Shown here: positions 1-13,660 of the stretch, in pieces | Numbering within the stretch: position 1 is the stretch's first letter | Layout of the letters: every line of letters starts with the position of its first letter | Source: Allacma fusca | Lineage: Eukaryota; Arthropoda; Collembola; Symphypleona; Sminthuridae | Direction: 5' to 3' | DNA length: 64,000 nucleotides | Assembly: GCA_947179485.1 (NCBI GenBank) | Contig: OX359249.1 | Coordinates: 3,224,001 to 3,288,000, forward strand | Notes under the pieces: model-generated | What the model was told of the DNA's origin: nothing | Databases searched by the model: none | Seen by the model: the letters and a program-made list of their open reading frames with translations, nothing else | Position numbers and translations under genes: made by a program

Positions 1-907
1 GCATGTAAAATGCTCCCATACATTCTCGCCACTAGTCCTTGAAATATGTACCACGTTTGAGTACTCACACATGTACATCCATATTTGTAGGTTATTTTTT
101 TTGGTGGGGTGCACGCCCAAACCCCTATATCCCTTTTATGCACGTGCCCATACGCTGACCAGACACCCCAGAAAAGCATTGTGCCGCGTTGTAGAAGGAG
201 AGAGGAAGTGAAGGAAGCACTTTCTCCTACACAAAACAATTCTCCGGTAAAGTTTTCAAATAAAAATGCTCGTCCGTCAGAGAGACGAAATGGAAATTTT
301 TTCCTCTCTCCCAAACTTTTCCCAGCTCATGTCTTTTTACATACACTTTCTCCCTTTTGGACTCTCAACTACCAAAATTCACCACTCTTATTATACACAC
401 AGTACACATTTATTTCCTCCTCCAAACAAATTTCCCCCAATATTTTTTCATGGACTTTTTTCAAAACTTGTAAACCCAAAAGAGGAGGAAATTGTTACAA
501 ATTTTTTCTTCTTTTTATTTAAAATTAATTGACGTTTTGTTTACCACGAGAGAAGAAATTAATCCTCCTAATGTTACACTGATTTTAGTGTTTTAAATAC
601 TTTTTAGTTTCATTGTTTTATATGTTTTCTATTTTTCAAAAAATCCGTTTATGTTTCATTTCTCCCTAGTTCTTAAAATTGACAGCTTGTATACAATTTC
701 TTGCATAATATTGTCTGCCCAGATTTTTAATATAATTACATATTTTCATTTCCCAAATTTGAAGATTTTTGGCTCCTTATGAAATTTGTGTGAATTCCTA
801 ATTTTCTAAAAATATTAATTTCTGTGGACATTTGTCTCGAATGCTTTTATCTTGTGAATATAGAATAATCTTGTTTTGACACAAAACCTGGGACAATTAA
901 TTCCAAA

Positions 908-939
908 GGGGGGGGGGATGAAAGGCGGGGGGGGGGGGG
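908..939 (+). other. G-tract pair, G-quadruplex candidate
   Basis: A run of about 10 G (908-917) and one of about 13 G (927-939) separated by 9 bp, followed by GGG, GG and GG tracts up to 967. Such sequence can form G-quadruplex structures; long homopolymers may also be assembly-sensitive. Confidence 0.6.
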
Positions 940-1210
940 AAATGAGGGACGGAGGTAGCTCCGGAGGTTGAGGAATTTATGATTTAAAAATTGAAATATG
1001 TGGGAATTGGGTGTTGATAGTGCGGAGAGGGGAAGGAAGGAGAGGACGATATTTATCATAAAAATAGCAATTTACTTTATGAGCATCATGATAACTGTGC
1101 AAGGGTTATTTAATAAAAAAATTCAAAAACCAGCCTTCCAAACTCCTGCACATCCCGCTCCCCCTTTAAAATACAACTGAGAGAGGGAGAGAAAGGAAAA
1201 GGGAAAAAAG

Positions 1211-1235
1211 GGGAGAGAGAGAGAGAGAGAGAGAA
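1211..1235. repeat. (GA)n microsatellite
   Basis: About 24 bp of GA repeats in a purine-rich stretch (1180-1250). Confidence 0.9.
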
Positions 1236-1924
1236 GGAAAGAGGAAAAAAAGCAAAACTGTAAAGTTTGGAGGTTTGAAAATTTCATTTGTTCCTTCGCT
1301 CATTCCATCAACATGATGGATGAAGCCTTAATTTCCTCCACCAGAAAACTCGAATAATGTCTTGGAATTTTCCGAGGGACTTTTAACGCTCAATAGCCGA
1401 CTCTTCCCAAAGCACCATTCCTATTACGTAACACACACCATACGTACATATGTACATGCTTTCACTCCCACAGTCCAGATATACTCAGGGCCTATAAATG
1501 ATCCATAGACTCGGAGTATCCTCCACAATCATGTACACATCCATGTCCGTACATTTACCTTTATATATTCACAAACGGAAGTACATCCCATCGGTGGGGA
1601 GGCAAAATTGTCTGGAATATTTTCACTTAAAAGTAAAATAGTCTACTTTCCAATTTCACTCAAAAAGCAAAATTATCTAATGGCATATTCCAAGGAAAAT
1701 ACATTCAAGGAGTACTTCCAAGTAATTCCTTTTCCTTTGGCGGACACTATATATGAACATGATTTTGCTTCTAATCAAAAATCCATCTACCTCTTAACGG
1801 ACGATATGTCAGCATATATATGTACATATATATTCTACAGAAGCTTCCACGCTTCCAGCTGGATATTTAACTACTTTTTTTTATCCTTAATGATTCTCCC
1901 GCCTCCCATCTAGATTCCACAGTA

Positions 1925-1960
1925 CTGTGGACTCTCCTTATAACAGCACCCCTGAAAATA
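1925..1960 (+). mobile_element. MITE terminal repeat (pogo-like family), one end
   Basis: TA then CTGTGGACTCTCCTTATAAC, then AGCACCCCTGAAAA. Only the second base departs from the CAGT start of the other copies. Confidence 0.4.
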
Positions 1961-2699
1961 CTGCAATGATTATAACGGAAGACAGGCCCATGTAAGTCCC
2001 GCTAAGGGAAAAATCCTTTTTATATCAAGCCTATCTATGGAAATCATCCTAGTTAACTTACGTACACGCATGAGTTTTTATATACACAAAACTCTTATTC
2101 TTGGGAATCCACAACACCAAAGAGTGAAGTTTTTTTTCGGGAGCAACTTTCACCATATAAAAAAGTCCAGTGAAATCCGTTCTATGGTCGGAACATTGTC
2201 TTTTATCTCTCTGGACAGGGGCGTCATGACTGAAGCCCCCTATAAAATTTCTGACGGGACTTTGTTCCTTATCAATTGAAATATTTGTCCTAATTAATTA
2301 CTAATGACATTTTTGAGTCAAATCCAAAATTGTGCATGCACTGACACTACTGACAACAGGGACAATAGGCTTGGATCATGGAGTAAAAATTCGTGGACCT
2401 TGTGTGTAGAGAAATGCTGGGATAGTTTTTTTTAATTTAATGAAAGGTTGTAAAAAGATTGATATCGGTTGAAGGTTGTTTGTTCCAGGAGTGAGAAGAT
2501 GGGAATTTATTTGTTTGGAGGAAGAGAGATGATGTTTTCTTGGGGAGGATGGGATCATTTCCCCCTCTTCATGCTCCATCAGTTGTCAAGGGATCTTTTC
2601 AATCTTGTCGAGAGACGTAGTTGAACAATCTGGGGATTTTAATGGAAATATTGTTTCCAGTCGTGATTAATATTCTATCAATCAAAAATGCTGAGGTGG

Positions 2700-2731
<32 letters not shown>
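2700..2731. repeat. (GA)n microsatellite
   Basis: About 30 bp of GA repeats. Confidence 0.9.
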
Positions 2732-2738
<7 letters not shown>

Positions 2739-3794
2739 GAGAGCGAGAAAAAAAGAGCAAAATAAGGGGAAAGAGGAAAAACATAATCTCTGCGGACCAA
2801 GCAGACAGTGCCCTCTCGTTAGAGCAAACCCTCTGGAAAGACGACTTTCCCTTTTCTGTTATATCCAAACTTTTTTTCCAAATTAATTTTAGTATAATTT
2901 TTATTCAGAATTTTAATTTCTCAAATTGCAAGTGCATCACAATCGGAGGAGTTAGAATAAAGTTGGACTTGTGCTTTTTCAAAATAATTCTGGACCTAAT
3001 AGATATTTCTTTTTGAAAAGAGGTCCCTATGAGGAGACTCGACTGTGTCTTGGAAATCCAGGCCCATTTTTTGACGGTTGTTAAAAATAGATTTTTGGTT
3101 ACAGGAGTGAATTTGTTTGTGTTTTGTAGGAGTGAAGGGGTTTACGTTGTAGGTGTAGTGGACTGTAGGCCGACGAGACCCCGCACTGTTCGTTTATTAA
3201 CTGGGAGAAATGAGTGGAGAAGAAGGTGTGGAAAATAATGGGGATGCGGGGAGTTTGGAATAGGGATTTGAGGGAATGAAAGAGGTTGCTAAGCACGATT
3301 TGAATTTGTTACACAAGTAGGAATAAGGGAACCATCAATCACTCTCCATCTCCCCGTACTTTCTCCGTCCTTTCTCTCACCATTTTTATCCTCCACATGA
3401 AATCAAAACCTCAATGTAGATCCTCCAGGGACTCCCCCCCACCACACCACACATTCCTTTCCCATAGACAACCTGCGAACAAGTGGGAATTCTCGGTGAA
3501 GACGCATCCCATCCTAATGGCTCAGGTAGCATTCCCAAATTCATCCCACAACAACAACCATATTTTAATCCGGATTCCCAAATCAATTAGATCTTCCTCG
3601 TTGCCTTGACAAATTATTACTCGTCAGACTCCGCTCCCCATTCTCTAATCAATTAATGGGTGCTCTCGCTATAACAGACCCCCTCCCCCTCTCTCTTCTC
3701 AAATCCCATTTTCTCTGTAGAGGCAAATTAATTCCATCTGTTCCCATTTAACACCATGTTAATTTTTTACTTTTTGTATGAGCATGTCCTCAGG

Positions 3795-4165
3795 GAAGAG
3801 GCAGATTGGTCTGGATGCACTTTTCTCTTAAGGCAAAATGCCCTGTATGCAGTTTGACTAAAAGCAAAATAGTCTATGTACATGCAGACAAAAATACGTA
3901 GGTAGTTTAGGCAAACAGACCATTTTGCTTTTAATAAAAGATGTACGTAGACCAATTCTTTTTTTTTTAAATTGGAGTTAGATCATTTCACTTTTAATAA
4001 AAATGTGGTTAGACCAGTTTGCTTTTAATTAAAAAATTGTACGTACACCATTTTGGATTTAATAAAAAATACATTAGGTCATTTTGTTTTGAAAGAAATT
4101 ACATATATACCGATTTGCGTTTCGAGAAATTGCATGTATATCATTTTGCATTCCGAGAAACTGTA
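3795..4165. repeat. degenerate tandem array around the motif CATTTTGCTTTTAATAAAA
   Basis: From about 3900 on, units of roughly 45 bp each contain a variant of CATTTTGCTTTTAATAAAA followed by a GTACGTAGACC-type block, decaying towards the right (CATTTTGCATTCCGAGAAAC). Before it the motif occurs on the other strand (TAAAAGCAAAATAGTCTATG). Related single copies lie at 1620-1790, 5120-5190, 10365-10495, 13045-13220 and 13693. Confidence 0.65.
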
Positions 4166-4483
4166 TAAAGAAAATTTGGTGTTTATAACTATTTGGAGTC
4201 TCTCCAAAAAGGAAATGGGGGAGCCGTTATAATGAGGATGATGTCTTGTAGGGACTCCGATAAAAAGAGATTGCCCTAAAACAGCTGTGATTTAAAAATC
4301 CGAGAAGAGCCAGACTGGGATTGATTAAATGGAAATAGACGTAACTATTTTGAGTTCTGAAGCCCCTTGGTAATAATTCAAGTAGAAGGAGGTTCTACTG
4401 TAGTTGTTTGGAATGCTCGGAAGTTGGGAATAGTGTGTGAATTGAGTGACTTTACAGGGAGTTGATTTGGTGTGGGAAGGGCT

Positions 4484-4485
<2 letters not shown>

Positions 4486-4535
<50 letters not shown>

Positions 4536-4550
4536 AGAGAGAGAGAGAGA
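4486..4550. repeat. (GA)n microsatellite
   Basis: Nearly pure GA dinucleotides over about 65 bp with a GTGAAA interruption near 4532, the longest such run in the window. Confidence 0.95.
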
Positions 4551-5499
4551 CGGTATCGTTTGTTTTCTTATGGTGTGGATGGTGTGGTGTGGGATTGGAG
4601 GCCGTGGGTGATGCATCACATGGGAAAGGATGTTGGTGCTTGAGATGCGTGTGAAATGGTGGAAGAAAGCCAGAGATCCGGATCGTCATTCTAATTTGTT
4701 GAATGGGTGCTGAAGAGATTTCAAAAGAAATGATTTGGGGGGATGGAGCGAGAAGAGGAAGGAATGGTTCTTCCAAATATCTACAGATATAGATATAGAT
4801 ATTCCCCATCTTCGTCTATATGTACCGTCCAAGTATCAATGTGACACATCCTCAAATCTCATCAGCCTTCCCTATGTCTACAGCCTTCCCTATGTCCTCC
4901 TATGCACGCACATAAGGAGAGCCCCTCATCAATAGATACATCCTTCTGTTTATCTTTATACATATGTACGTCCACGACGTACCCAAATCCCTATCCCTAT
5001 ACAAGTACGTACATACTTCCCTCTATAACTTCTCACATTGGGCCGAAGCTCCATACATACTCATCTTTATACCTCCATGTGGTTATCGTCCGTGGAGAGG
5101 ACACATGGTCTTGGTGTATTTTCCACTAAAAGCAAAATGGTCCACTTTCAGTTCCAATCCGAGCAAAACGGTCTACTTCGACAAAAAATCCCACGGAAGT
5201 ATAAGAACATAACACTTTTCAGTTTGACTTTCACTGAAATTCCATCCAGACCTGCTCTGAATAGAAGTTTCTCCCATCAAGGCATTTCCCCTCTTCACCC
5301 ACGATATGTAAATATATCTTTCTGTATGAAATAAATAATAAGGCGTATGTTCAATACAATTGTAGGCCCACGAACTCTTTCCTATTTATGATGTATGTAT
5401 GTATGTACGTACATGTCTCTACACACATATGCCCATACATTCAATGGAGCCCGACGGAGTTAAGAGGCAGAACGTCTCCTTCCCAGACATTCGGGAGCA

Positions 5500-5532
5500 G
5501 AGAGGGAGAGAGAGAGAGAGAGAGAGAGAAAG
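5500..5532. repeat. (GA)n microsatellite
   Basis: About 30 bp of GA repeats. Confidence 0.9.
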
Positions 5533-6001
5533 AGCAGAAGAAAATTTTGAAGATGCCAGGTTGAAGGGAAATTTGGGAGAAAATAGAAGATTTTGAAGGC
5601 TGTTGGCCTCGTATGAATGGGAAGATGGGACTTGTGGTGGAAGGCTGGAGGAGAAATGTTGAGTCTTATGAGGAAGGCTATGTATGTGAGTATATGTGTA
5701 TGTTGGGGGAGAATGGGTGTAAATGGATAGATTATAGTTGGGTTTGAGAGGTAGTGGTTGGGATGGATGGTGGTTGGATGATGTGGTTTGGGTAGAGATT
5801 GGCGCTAAAGAGGGCAAGAGGAGTTGAAATAAATGACATGAGTTGGAATGCATTCACAAGACTCACATGAACCAACAGACTCCTTTGCTCACGCTCAAAT
5901 TGGATTGGATGAATTTTATTGATTGTTCCAGTTGCAATTGAAATCATTTTCTTTTCTCTCTCCACAAACCACAAAACTCCCATGCTCGCTCTTTCCCTCC
6001 A

Positions 6002-6005
<4 letters not shown>

Positions 6006-6032
<27 letters not shown>

Positions 6033-6033
6033 C
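6006..6033. repeat. (CT)n microsatellite
   Basis: About 26 bp of CT repeats. Confidence 0.9.
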
Positions 6034-7149
6034 AAAATCCTTAATCCGCCCAGCCCATGTAGCCCTAGCATTGTAGTTTTCCCTCTCTATCTTTCTCTCA
6101 GCCCTGAATCAATCAACCAAATTCAAATTAACAACCAAAATTCAATAAAATTCAATAAAATTCAACAAAATTCAAAACTACAGTATTTAATCTCCAAAAA
6201 GAATGCAGATGCTCATCTTTCTTCAGAAATGTTATTGTCTTTAAAAAATCTAAAAGATTCTCAATTTTTAAGCAATCAGATCTGATTATAACATGCCCTG
6301 TGTCCTGGGCCTCCTTGAAATAATATTCCTGTTTGTCAAAAGCGCACAAAATTTACTGTTGGAGTCCAAATTGGCTCCACCTTCTGGGATTGTGATTTTG
6401 GGGAGGGGTGCTGCTGTAGTGAGGGAAGACTGTAGATTTGAAGAAGTGATAGAGACAGGGGGAGATAAAGGTATCGGGAAGAAAATCTCATGTTTGCAGC
6501 ATAATTAATTAATTCTTGGAGGGTTTTGAGTTCCAGACGATTAGCGTGCATTGTTTTTTATATTTTTTGAGGGTACTACCCCGTCCCTGCGTTATTCGGG
6601 AGAAGTCAAATTGAAACTTAATTGGAGTGAATTAAAAGGCACATAAATAATTTGTGTGTTTGCCAATGGGAAATAAAGGGAAAATTGGCTCTAATAAGAG
6701 AGACTTCCGTGTGAACGGGAGATGATGGCAGAGTTGATAAGATAAGAAGAAACACACTCGAAACCTACAACCTGGACGCACGTCACAGACCTCCCTATAT
6801 GTAACACATCCTAATACATTTATACACAGTCCGTCCTCCCCATACCAGCACCCCGACAACCTCACATCACAATTCCAAGCCCATGCCTTCAAATATTTTT
6901 ATTTTTATTAGATACACGGAATACTCCGGAATTATACAAAAATTTGCAGGATTTTTTTAAACGGGATTTGTTTTTTGTTTTATGGGTGGAAAATATTGAG
7001 CAATTCCTCCATTAAAAAACCTCTTAGAAGGAGGTTCATTGCAACAAGAAGGTATCTGAGAGGGGAATTGAGTCGAAAAAAATAACATTCCATGAGGGGA
7101 TTCCATGAAAATATTTTGTTCTTACCAAAAATATATTCTTTAATATGGG

Positions 7150-7185
7150 GTGTCCCCCGGGGTTCATTATATAGAGAGTAGACTG
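7150..7185 (-). mobile_element. MITE terminal repeat (pogo-like family), one end
   Basis: Minus strand: TA, CAGTCTACTCTCTATATAAT, then GAACCCCGGGGG. The partner end was not found. Confidence 0.45.
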
Positions 7186-8009
7186 TATTTATTTATACAC
7201 AGGCCTCAACAAAATGCTTATCTCCATCTATTTCCATGTCTCACTCTCTCTCCCTCTCTGTTTCTCTCTCTCTCTCCTGTCACAGACCCATAACATGTCA
7301 GAAAATGTGCGGACAAGCTCCGAAAAAGGGGCGGGGAAATTCAAATCCTCCCGCGTCCCCTCATTTAATATACACAAAAGCAGAGACGTACGTGTGGAAA
7401 ATTAGCGTCGCAATTCCTAATCGCTCGTAATCACAATCAACATTATTTCTCTCTCTCTCTCTCCCACCTTCCCATGTGTAGAGTCCAGTCCAATTCTAAC
7501 AGCCCCCCTGGAAAAACATAAATAAAATAGAGACATAAGTTCCCTTATAAAATTCTTATTAGATTCCATCCCTTCTAAAAATAACCTGAGTAAGGAGTTA
7601 TCACACGGGCAGGGGGTTCATGACAAAAATAACACACTGTATTCTTATTACACTTGCTTCCAGCCTATGTACGATCCCATGTGCAGAGCTGGGATACACT
7701 TGAATAATTATGCCCCTTATATGTATAATTATTGGCACTAACCCTTTACACAATAGTTTTCACCAGGGTATCAGAGAGATTCCAATGAAGGAGCATAGCA
7801 TCATGGGTGAAGAGGGAAAATAGGATGTTTTGTAATGCATGTATGTAGCTACACACATGTGCATACATAATGCATTACAATAGATATGCAGAATGTGCAC
7901 AATTCTAATTACATGTATGGGTGGGAATTTGACGTACTAATACATATGTGAGTGTAGTTACAGGCGTCTGATTGGAGCTTTCTCCGTGCATTCATAATGA
8001 CTTTTTCCA

Positions 8010-8035
8010 GAGAGAGAGAGAGAGAGAGAGAGAGC
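8010..8035. repeat. (GA)n microsatellite
   Basis: About 24 bp of GA repeats. Confidence 0.9.
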
Positions 8036-8441
8036 GTTTTCAAGTCCGTAGACCTGATTGCATGACACTCACTCACATATGCACGTGTTGGAGTGTGTTC
8101 GAAAATTACATGGAAATTAGACGAGAACACCTTCTGCTTCCCTTCCACTCATTTCCTCACTTCTGGCTAAATCCTCAAAACAAGTGTTATTTATTCCTAT
8201 TCTTTTTATCATCCCTTCCTTTCACCTCTAAAATTCATAACAGACCAATTACAGCTCAGACTTTATTTTTCCAGTATAGGCTGTACATAATAAAGTCTCT
8301 CTGCTCTTCCTGTAAGAGGACCCCTTACAAAAGCATTATATTTTTGTCAATTATCCCCATTGAACACAATGGGAATAATTATTTTCCCTTGCAAAATTTG
8401 TAACTGTCAGATTTAATATTAATTCAAGAATTTTACAAAGG

Positions 8442-8476
8442 GACTTTCCCCGTCCCCCAATAGCGACAGTACACTG
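8442..8476 (-). mobile_element. MITE terminal repeat (pogo-like family), one end
   Basis: Minus strand: TA, CAGTGTACTGTCGCTATTGG, then GGGACGGG. A CAGTATAGG about 200 bp upstream (near 8273) and a hairpin at about 8354-8373 could mark the rest of a decayed copy. Confidence 0.4.
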
Positions 8477-11029
8477 TATAGGGCATTACTTGACTATGGT
8501 TTCACACATGGGGATAGAATATAGAGAAGGGAAAAAAAGGTGCAAACTTTTAATAATAAAAGGTTCAACTGAAAATTTGTCTTATCTTATTTGAAGTAGT
8601 AAAAAAAGTGATAGGTTTTTTTTTTCATTTGAAGATTACTGTGCGGTCTGATAAGTGAGAATTAGGATTTGTTCTGTCGCTCTCAAAAATACAACCTTCC
8701 AGAGAAACACAACACTGACTTACGGACCTCGTTCAAATCAATTTTTTTTTCACGGGGATATATGACAATAATAAAATGGTATGAGGATGGGAAATTGCAC
8801 CGATTCCGCAATTACTACGTGAGTCCAAGCTGATAAAAAGTCACGGGAGGGTTTCGAGCTGTCAAAAAAATAATACACTTGAGCCCAATAAGTTTCAAAT
8901 CGACATCAGGTCACAGGCTCAATTACCAATAGATACATGGAGACATTTAAGAGTACAGGATACGCTCTGTATAAGAGCACGCCGTCAAATCCCTGAATTT
9001 TGGTTCTTCCAATTTTGCAAGGTTTTTCCACGATGCGTTAAAAAAATTCATTGAGCTAAATAATGGGGATGTTTCTCAATATTTTTGCTCTTACAAATAT
9101 TCTAGTTAAAAAGGAGTATGTTAAAGTGCGAGTCACTGGTAAAATTAGAACTTTGCTTTTCCTGGACTTGGGACAATAATTTCTTTTACGGAATAATTTG
9201 GCATATAAATGGAAAAAGTATTTTGTAAAATTTGTTCCTTACACTCGACTCCCAAAAGCCCTCTTTAGCTTTTCCAAGGAAAATAAAACGAAATCGCTCT
9301 CCCCATTTCACAAGAAAATTTAAGATATCTCAATCGTTTCGTTGCAATTCTTGTCAAACTTTACTTACAAATTCCTGTAGGGACGGTGCTTTAAAATTTG
9401 AAAATAAACGAAATACTTTTTAAAAAGGACTCTCAATGTATTAAAATAGGGGAAAAGGTTAGTTAAAAAAGTTAGAAATTATTTTGAGGGCCCCTCCAAA
9501 ACAATGGACGATTTGAGCAGGTTGAAATACATGGTTGATTGCGTTGATGATGACATGAATGATTACGCATACAACGTATGTCTTACGTATGTTGACCATG
9601 TCACAATTGTAGAATTGTGTCTCCATGCTGATATGTATGTATGTACAGTTGTCCCGGTAGGATTACATACGAGGACAGGGGAAGATAAGGAAAGAAAAAT
9701 GCACGGTCCAATTGAGCCCATGGAAATGAGTGTAAGTAGTTGGAAATAAAATTGGGATAATTGGTTTAGGTTTGTCTGGTAGTTTGGTTCGTGCGTATGT
9801 ACGTGTGTGTGTGTGTGAGTGTGTGTATTTGGTAGGAAGGTGAACTATGAAATGGTAATCGGATTCAATTTTCAACTTAATTACAAGTTATTATTTGGGC
9901 ATTGTTTTGAGTAAATAATTCCGAGCTCAAACACACACTGACAAGAGTCACATTAACTCCCATTTGTGACTCAATAGAGTTAAAGGCATTGCACAACTCA
10001 CTCAACCCAAAGTCACATCCCAAATCCACATATGAGGGAAGCTCTTTTGTCCCAAAAATGTGGCAAGAGTCATTCACTCATTTGCACTCATTCCCCCACA
10101 AAGTCCTCCATAAGTTCCCTCAGGTTTTCATAATTAGGCGGAGGTTACCTCACAAACAAGGCACGTGGCTTGAAAAGAGCCCGTTTCCCATTCAGTCAGC
10201 CCCATGCCTGGGGAAACAGCACACTCTCGTTTTAAGGGCATCCCTGAGAGCAGCAAAAGTTGTTTCACATTTCCGTACTCTTAGTTTCAAAAGTAAGCAT
10301 TTTCATTTTACCGGGAATATGATTCTCGAAATATTTGACCTTTTTTAGCGTCCGTGAAGAGGTAATATTTTCTAGAAGCATTTTTCCTTGTAAGTAAACG
10401 GTCTAAATATCCCAGACAAAAATATACGAAAGTAATACATGAAATTAGTTTACCTTGAAGTTAAACGAAGACCATTTTGCTTCTAATAGGAAATACATCA
10501 AGAATACATCAATTTTACCTCCTCACCGATAATATACAATGTGGATGTCTTTATTTCCGAGAAATGAATTTATTCTGGGACAAATTAGAATTCGGTCCAA
10601 TATCCCCACTTCATAGAGACAATGGGGGTTGGTAATAATGTAGAATAATATTTGTAGAGACAGGTCAATGCATTTAGTTACGTACTATTTACAATCGCTT
10701 ATGAAGCAAGTTATGACATTCATTAAATTTCACTGATTGAATACATTCACAATTATGGGGACACTAATTTATAATAAGGATTCCAATAATTCCAGTAGGG
10801 GGTGACTCCAGAAGATATTGTAGAAACAAAAATTGAGGTATAACTCCAGAGGAATAATTTCGTTTGAAAACGTTACCAAACGTTGCTTTCTCCTTGAAAA
10901 CAATGCTCTTACAAGGGGGTCTGTTAAAGCGAGAGTGATCTCCATAAAAGTAATACTGTAGCAGGGAGAATTGTCATTGTGACAAAAAGGACCGTGCGAC
11001 ATATTTCCGTCCCTGCAGAGACAATGCAC

Positions 11030-11064
11030 CTGTAAGTGGGTCACATTGTAGTGAGAGTCCACTG
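11030..11064 (-). mobile_element. MITE terminal repeat (pogo-like family), one end
   Basis: Minus strand: TA, CAGTGGACTCTCACTACAAT, then GTGACCC. Related blocks upstream (10870-10990: TGCTCTTACAAGGGGGTC) suggest a decayed element of about 200 bp. Confidence 0.45.
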
Positions 11065-11486
11065 TATGTAGTAATTGGTATTGGAAGTGTAATTATTATC
11101 CCTTAGAATTTCCTCATACTAATTATATACTAATTCACTTACATTGAAATAAAAAGGGATTTCAGCGGAAATCAGAGCTAACAACCCAGTACATGGTCTC
11201 ACTTTACAAACTGATTACCTTCCAGGGGAATTTCGGGATGTTAATTTATGGGCCATAGGATCAATATCTTCTTGTTCAACTTTCACCGTCCGCAATGTCC
11301 TTACACCAAGAGCTTCCCAAACCATTCTCTTATGAAAATCTGTACAGAAAATACTTCCCAGCTCTATCCCATTGGTACGCATGTTGTAGGATAGAGCCCT
11401 GCTATAATAACTGGACTATTTTGTTTCACAGGGACAAGAAATATTTTATGCTCCCCCTTTACTACACAATGCTAATTTGTATTAGA

Positions 11487-11509
11487 GCGTGTGTGTGTGT
11501 GTGTGTGTA
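11487..11509. repeat. (GT)n microsatellite
   Basis: About 22 bp of GT repeats. Other short GT/CA runs occur at 9803-9827, 12031-12043, 19386-19400 and 31684-31698. Confidence 0.85.
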
Positions 11510-13039
11510 GTGTAAACTCTAGATATCCTGGACCCTCTTATAATAACACTCTAAAGACAAATCATTACTTTTTAGGGACTTTTTTTTATTTTTATTAAAA
11601 ATTAAAAATATGCGTTTGACACAGTATCTAGATCATTAAAGGTTGTTAGTTTGGGCCGGGGCCAGGGAAATCCGAGCGTTATAAGGAAGTTTGAGCCATA
11701 CATGTTCTTCCAATCTGTTAAGGAGTGAGTTCCCTGTGTGGGGCTTAATGGTCGGAGAGTTGAGGAGGGTGAGACTGAGGAAATAATGGCTCGAGAAATA
11801 TGGAACGTGTCGTCGTGATTTTATTCAAATGATATGCTTCTGGGCTTATAGAACTGGGAAAGAGGGACATGAAATTTGATGGGGAGCATGAGTCCACTCC
11901 TTGAGCAACGGGAATTATTGCAGGGAGACGAAGGAAAAATTAAAACAAACTAATTTTCAATATAATACAAAGAAGCGAATGATAATTGTAGGCCATAAGA
12001 GGGAAATTGAGGATAATGTCCCAGCCAAGGCTGTGTGTGTGTGTCTCTATATGTGAGTCCATATGTTTTGACGTACGCCTGTGAATGTAGTATACAAAAG
12101 TTGCTGAGAAACCTTTCTTCCCCCCGTAGCTCATATAATTGACCAAGGTAAAAAAAATTCAATTCCCCTTTAATTGACAATTTTCTTGGAAATTTTCTAC
12201 AATTACTTTCATTTACCTACGGATGCTCACATAAAAATGAAAATAAATTTAGATAGTACGATAGAAAATTGTTGCAAAAGAGGGGCTTTGAATTTGTTTT
12301 ACAATTGTATGTTTTTTAAGGGCTCGGGGGAGAGGGGTGACCAATGTTTTGTAGGACCCTGTATATTTGAGAGACGATATGTATGTATGTGTGTGGGATT
12401 GTGCGGAGTCTTCTGGGACTGGTTCAGCTTGTGCTTATTTGCTCTCATGTCATGCTTTCCCATCATAATTATACACTCACTTGATTTTCTTGATTTTGAG
12501 TCATAAAAAGTTGAAAGCGAAAAGTAAAACTGTTGATAGAGTTGACATGCAGGAGTGTGTGGAACCTTCCTTTGGTATATAGCATTATATGGGGAATTCA
12601 ATAAAAAGTAAAAGTCCTATGGCATAAACCATGGCTCGACCCCACACTCCTTCCCACACTCCTACATGCTCTCCCATATAACAGCCCAGAGAGAGAGAGA
12701 GAGTCATCGTAAAAATGTCTTTTAAATGTGAAACTACAAACTAGAGAAAATTGTCGTCATAAAACTCACGGAAATACTTCCACTTGTCGTGTCTCTATGC
12801 ATTTCTCTCCCAACTTTTACTATGCATCTTTCTCTGTCCAAGTCTGACGATAGAAGCTTTTCACATGTGTGTGGACGTATCGTCGTCGGCTGAGAGGCAC
12901 AAAGCAACTTTTTCAAGCCTATATGATAAATTCCAAAAATTAATATATGAGCAAGCGCTAAGAAGTTTAAGGGAACTCTTCCAAGTGTTGTCATCGCGCA
13001 AAATAAATACCTGTGAAATGTTCGCAAGTAATATCAAAT

Positions 13040-13660
13040 AACTGGAAAATATTAAGAAGCAAAAATAGTTCCGAGAAATATGAAGTAATTACCCAAAAAT
13101 AATAACTATAAAGGGTAAACACAAAATTAAATAACTCGGAAATTTTAAGAAGCGAAATTGAAAAGAAAATTTGAAAATGTAACGCTGGACGTCTGAAAGA
13201 AATATTGAGAAGCAAAATGGTGACTGTGTTAATTCGTTGCAATGTTTTACAGATTCCAATTGCTTATGCTTTAATTGTAACACGAGAGGTAGAGAAGTGA
13301 AAGGGAGAGTCAAAATTTGTACTGTTCCTTTTAATGTCTTCATTTGCTTTTTTAGATTGTCGCATATTTTCAGTAAGTCAGCATTTCTGGGGACATTTTT
13401 CAAGTGTCCACGTTTGTGTCCTGTCATTTTTGAAGATTTTCGTATTTGCTTCTTACCAGTTTTGCGGGCATTTACAGCTTTATGGATTTTCACATTCACG
13501 TCGAATCATTTCTTCAGATGCACACGTTTGCTTTTGAACAGTTTTACACATTTCACCATTCACTTCGTATATTTTTGGCAGGTGTTTACAGCTGTAGAGA
13601 TTTTTATATTTGCTTTGATGGTAAATTCCCTTGGTCACAATTTTCGGAGATGTTGATCAT
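13040..13660. repeat. degenerate minisatellite region with AAGAAGCAAA motifs
   Basis: ATTAAGAAGCAAAAA (13050), TTTTAAGAAGCGAAATTG (13147) and TTGAGAAGCAAAATGG (13207) are variants of one unit. On the opposite strand from 13430 to 13610 two blocks of about 115 bp carry TTTACAGCTNTANNGATTTT. The long frames on both strands here arise from the repeat and look non-coding. Confidence 0.55.

Larger units (their letters stand above)
1..13035. other. gene-free region with microsatellites and decayed repeats
   Basis: No frame here has domain-like composition; the longer ones run over GA/CT tracts, pyrimidine-rich strips or MITE ends. Apart from the repeats listed separately I see no gene. Distant exons of a gene with very long introns cannot be excluded. 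Confidence 0.6.

Noticed and set aside
109..522. 137-codon open frame
   Set aside because: Composition follows the local pyrimidine-rich DNA; no domain-like pattern, no signal peptide and no splice context.
4378..4809. 143-codon frame on minus
   Set aside because: Its centre is a Ser-Leu run translated from the GA microsatellite; the flanks are not protein-like.
5419..5853. 144-codon frame on minus
   Set aside because: Also runs through a GA microsatellite and a purine-rich strip; no conserved feature.
13089..13656. Overlapping long frames on both strands
   Set aside because: Both are open because the underlying degenerate repeat lacks stops; neither has a recognisable motif.
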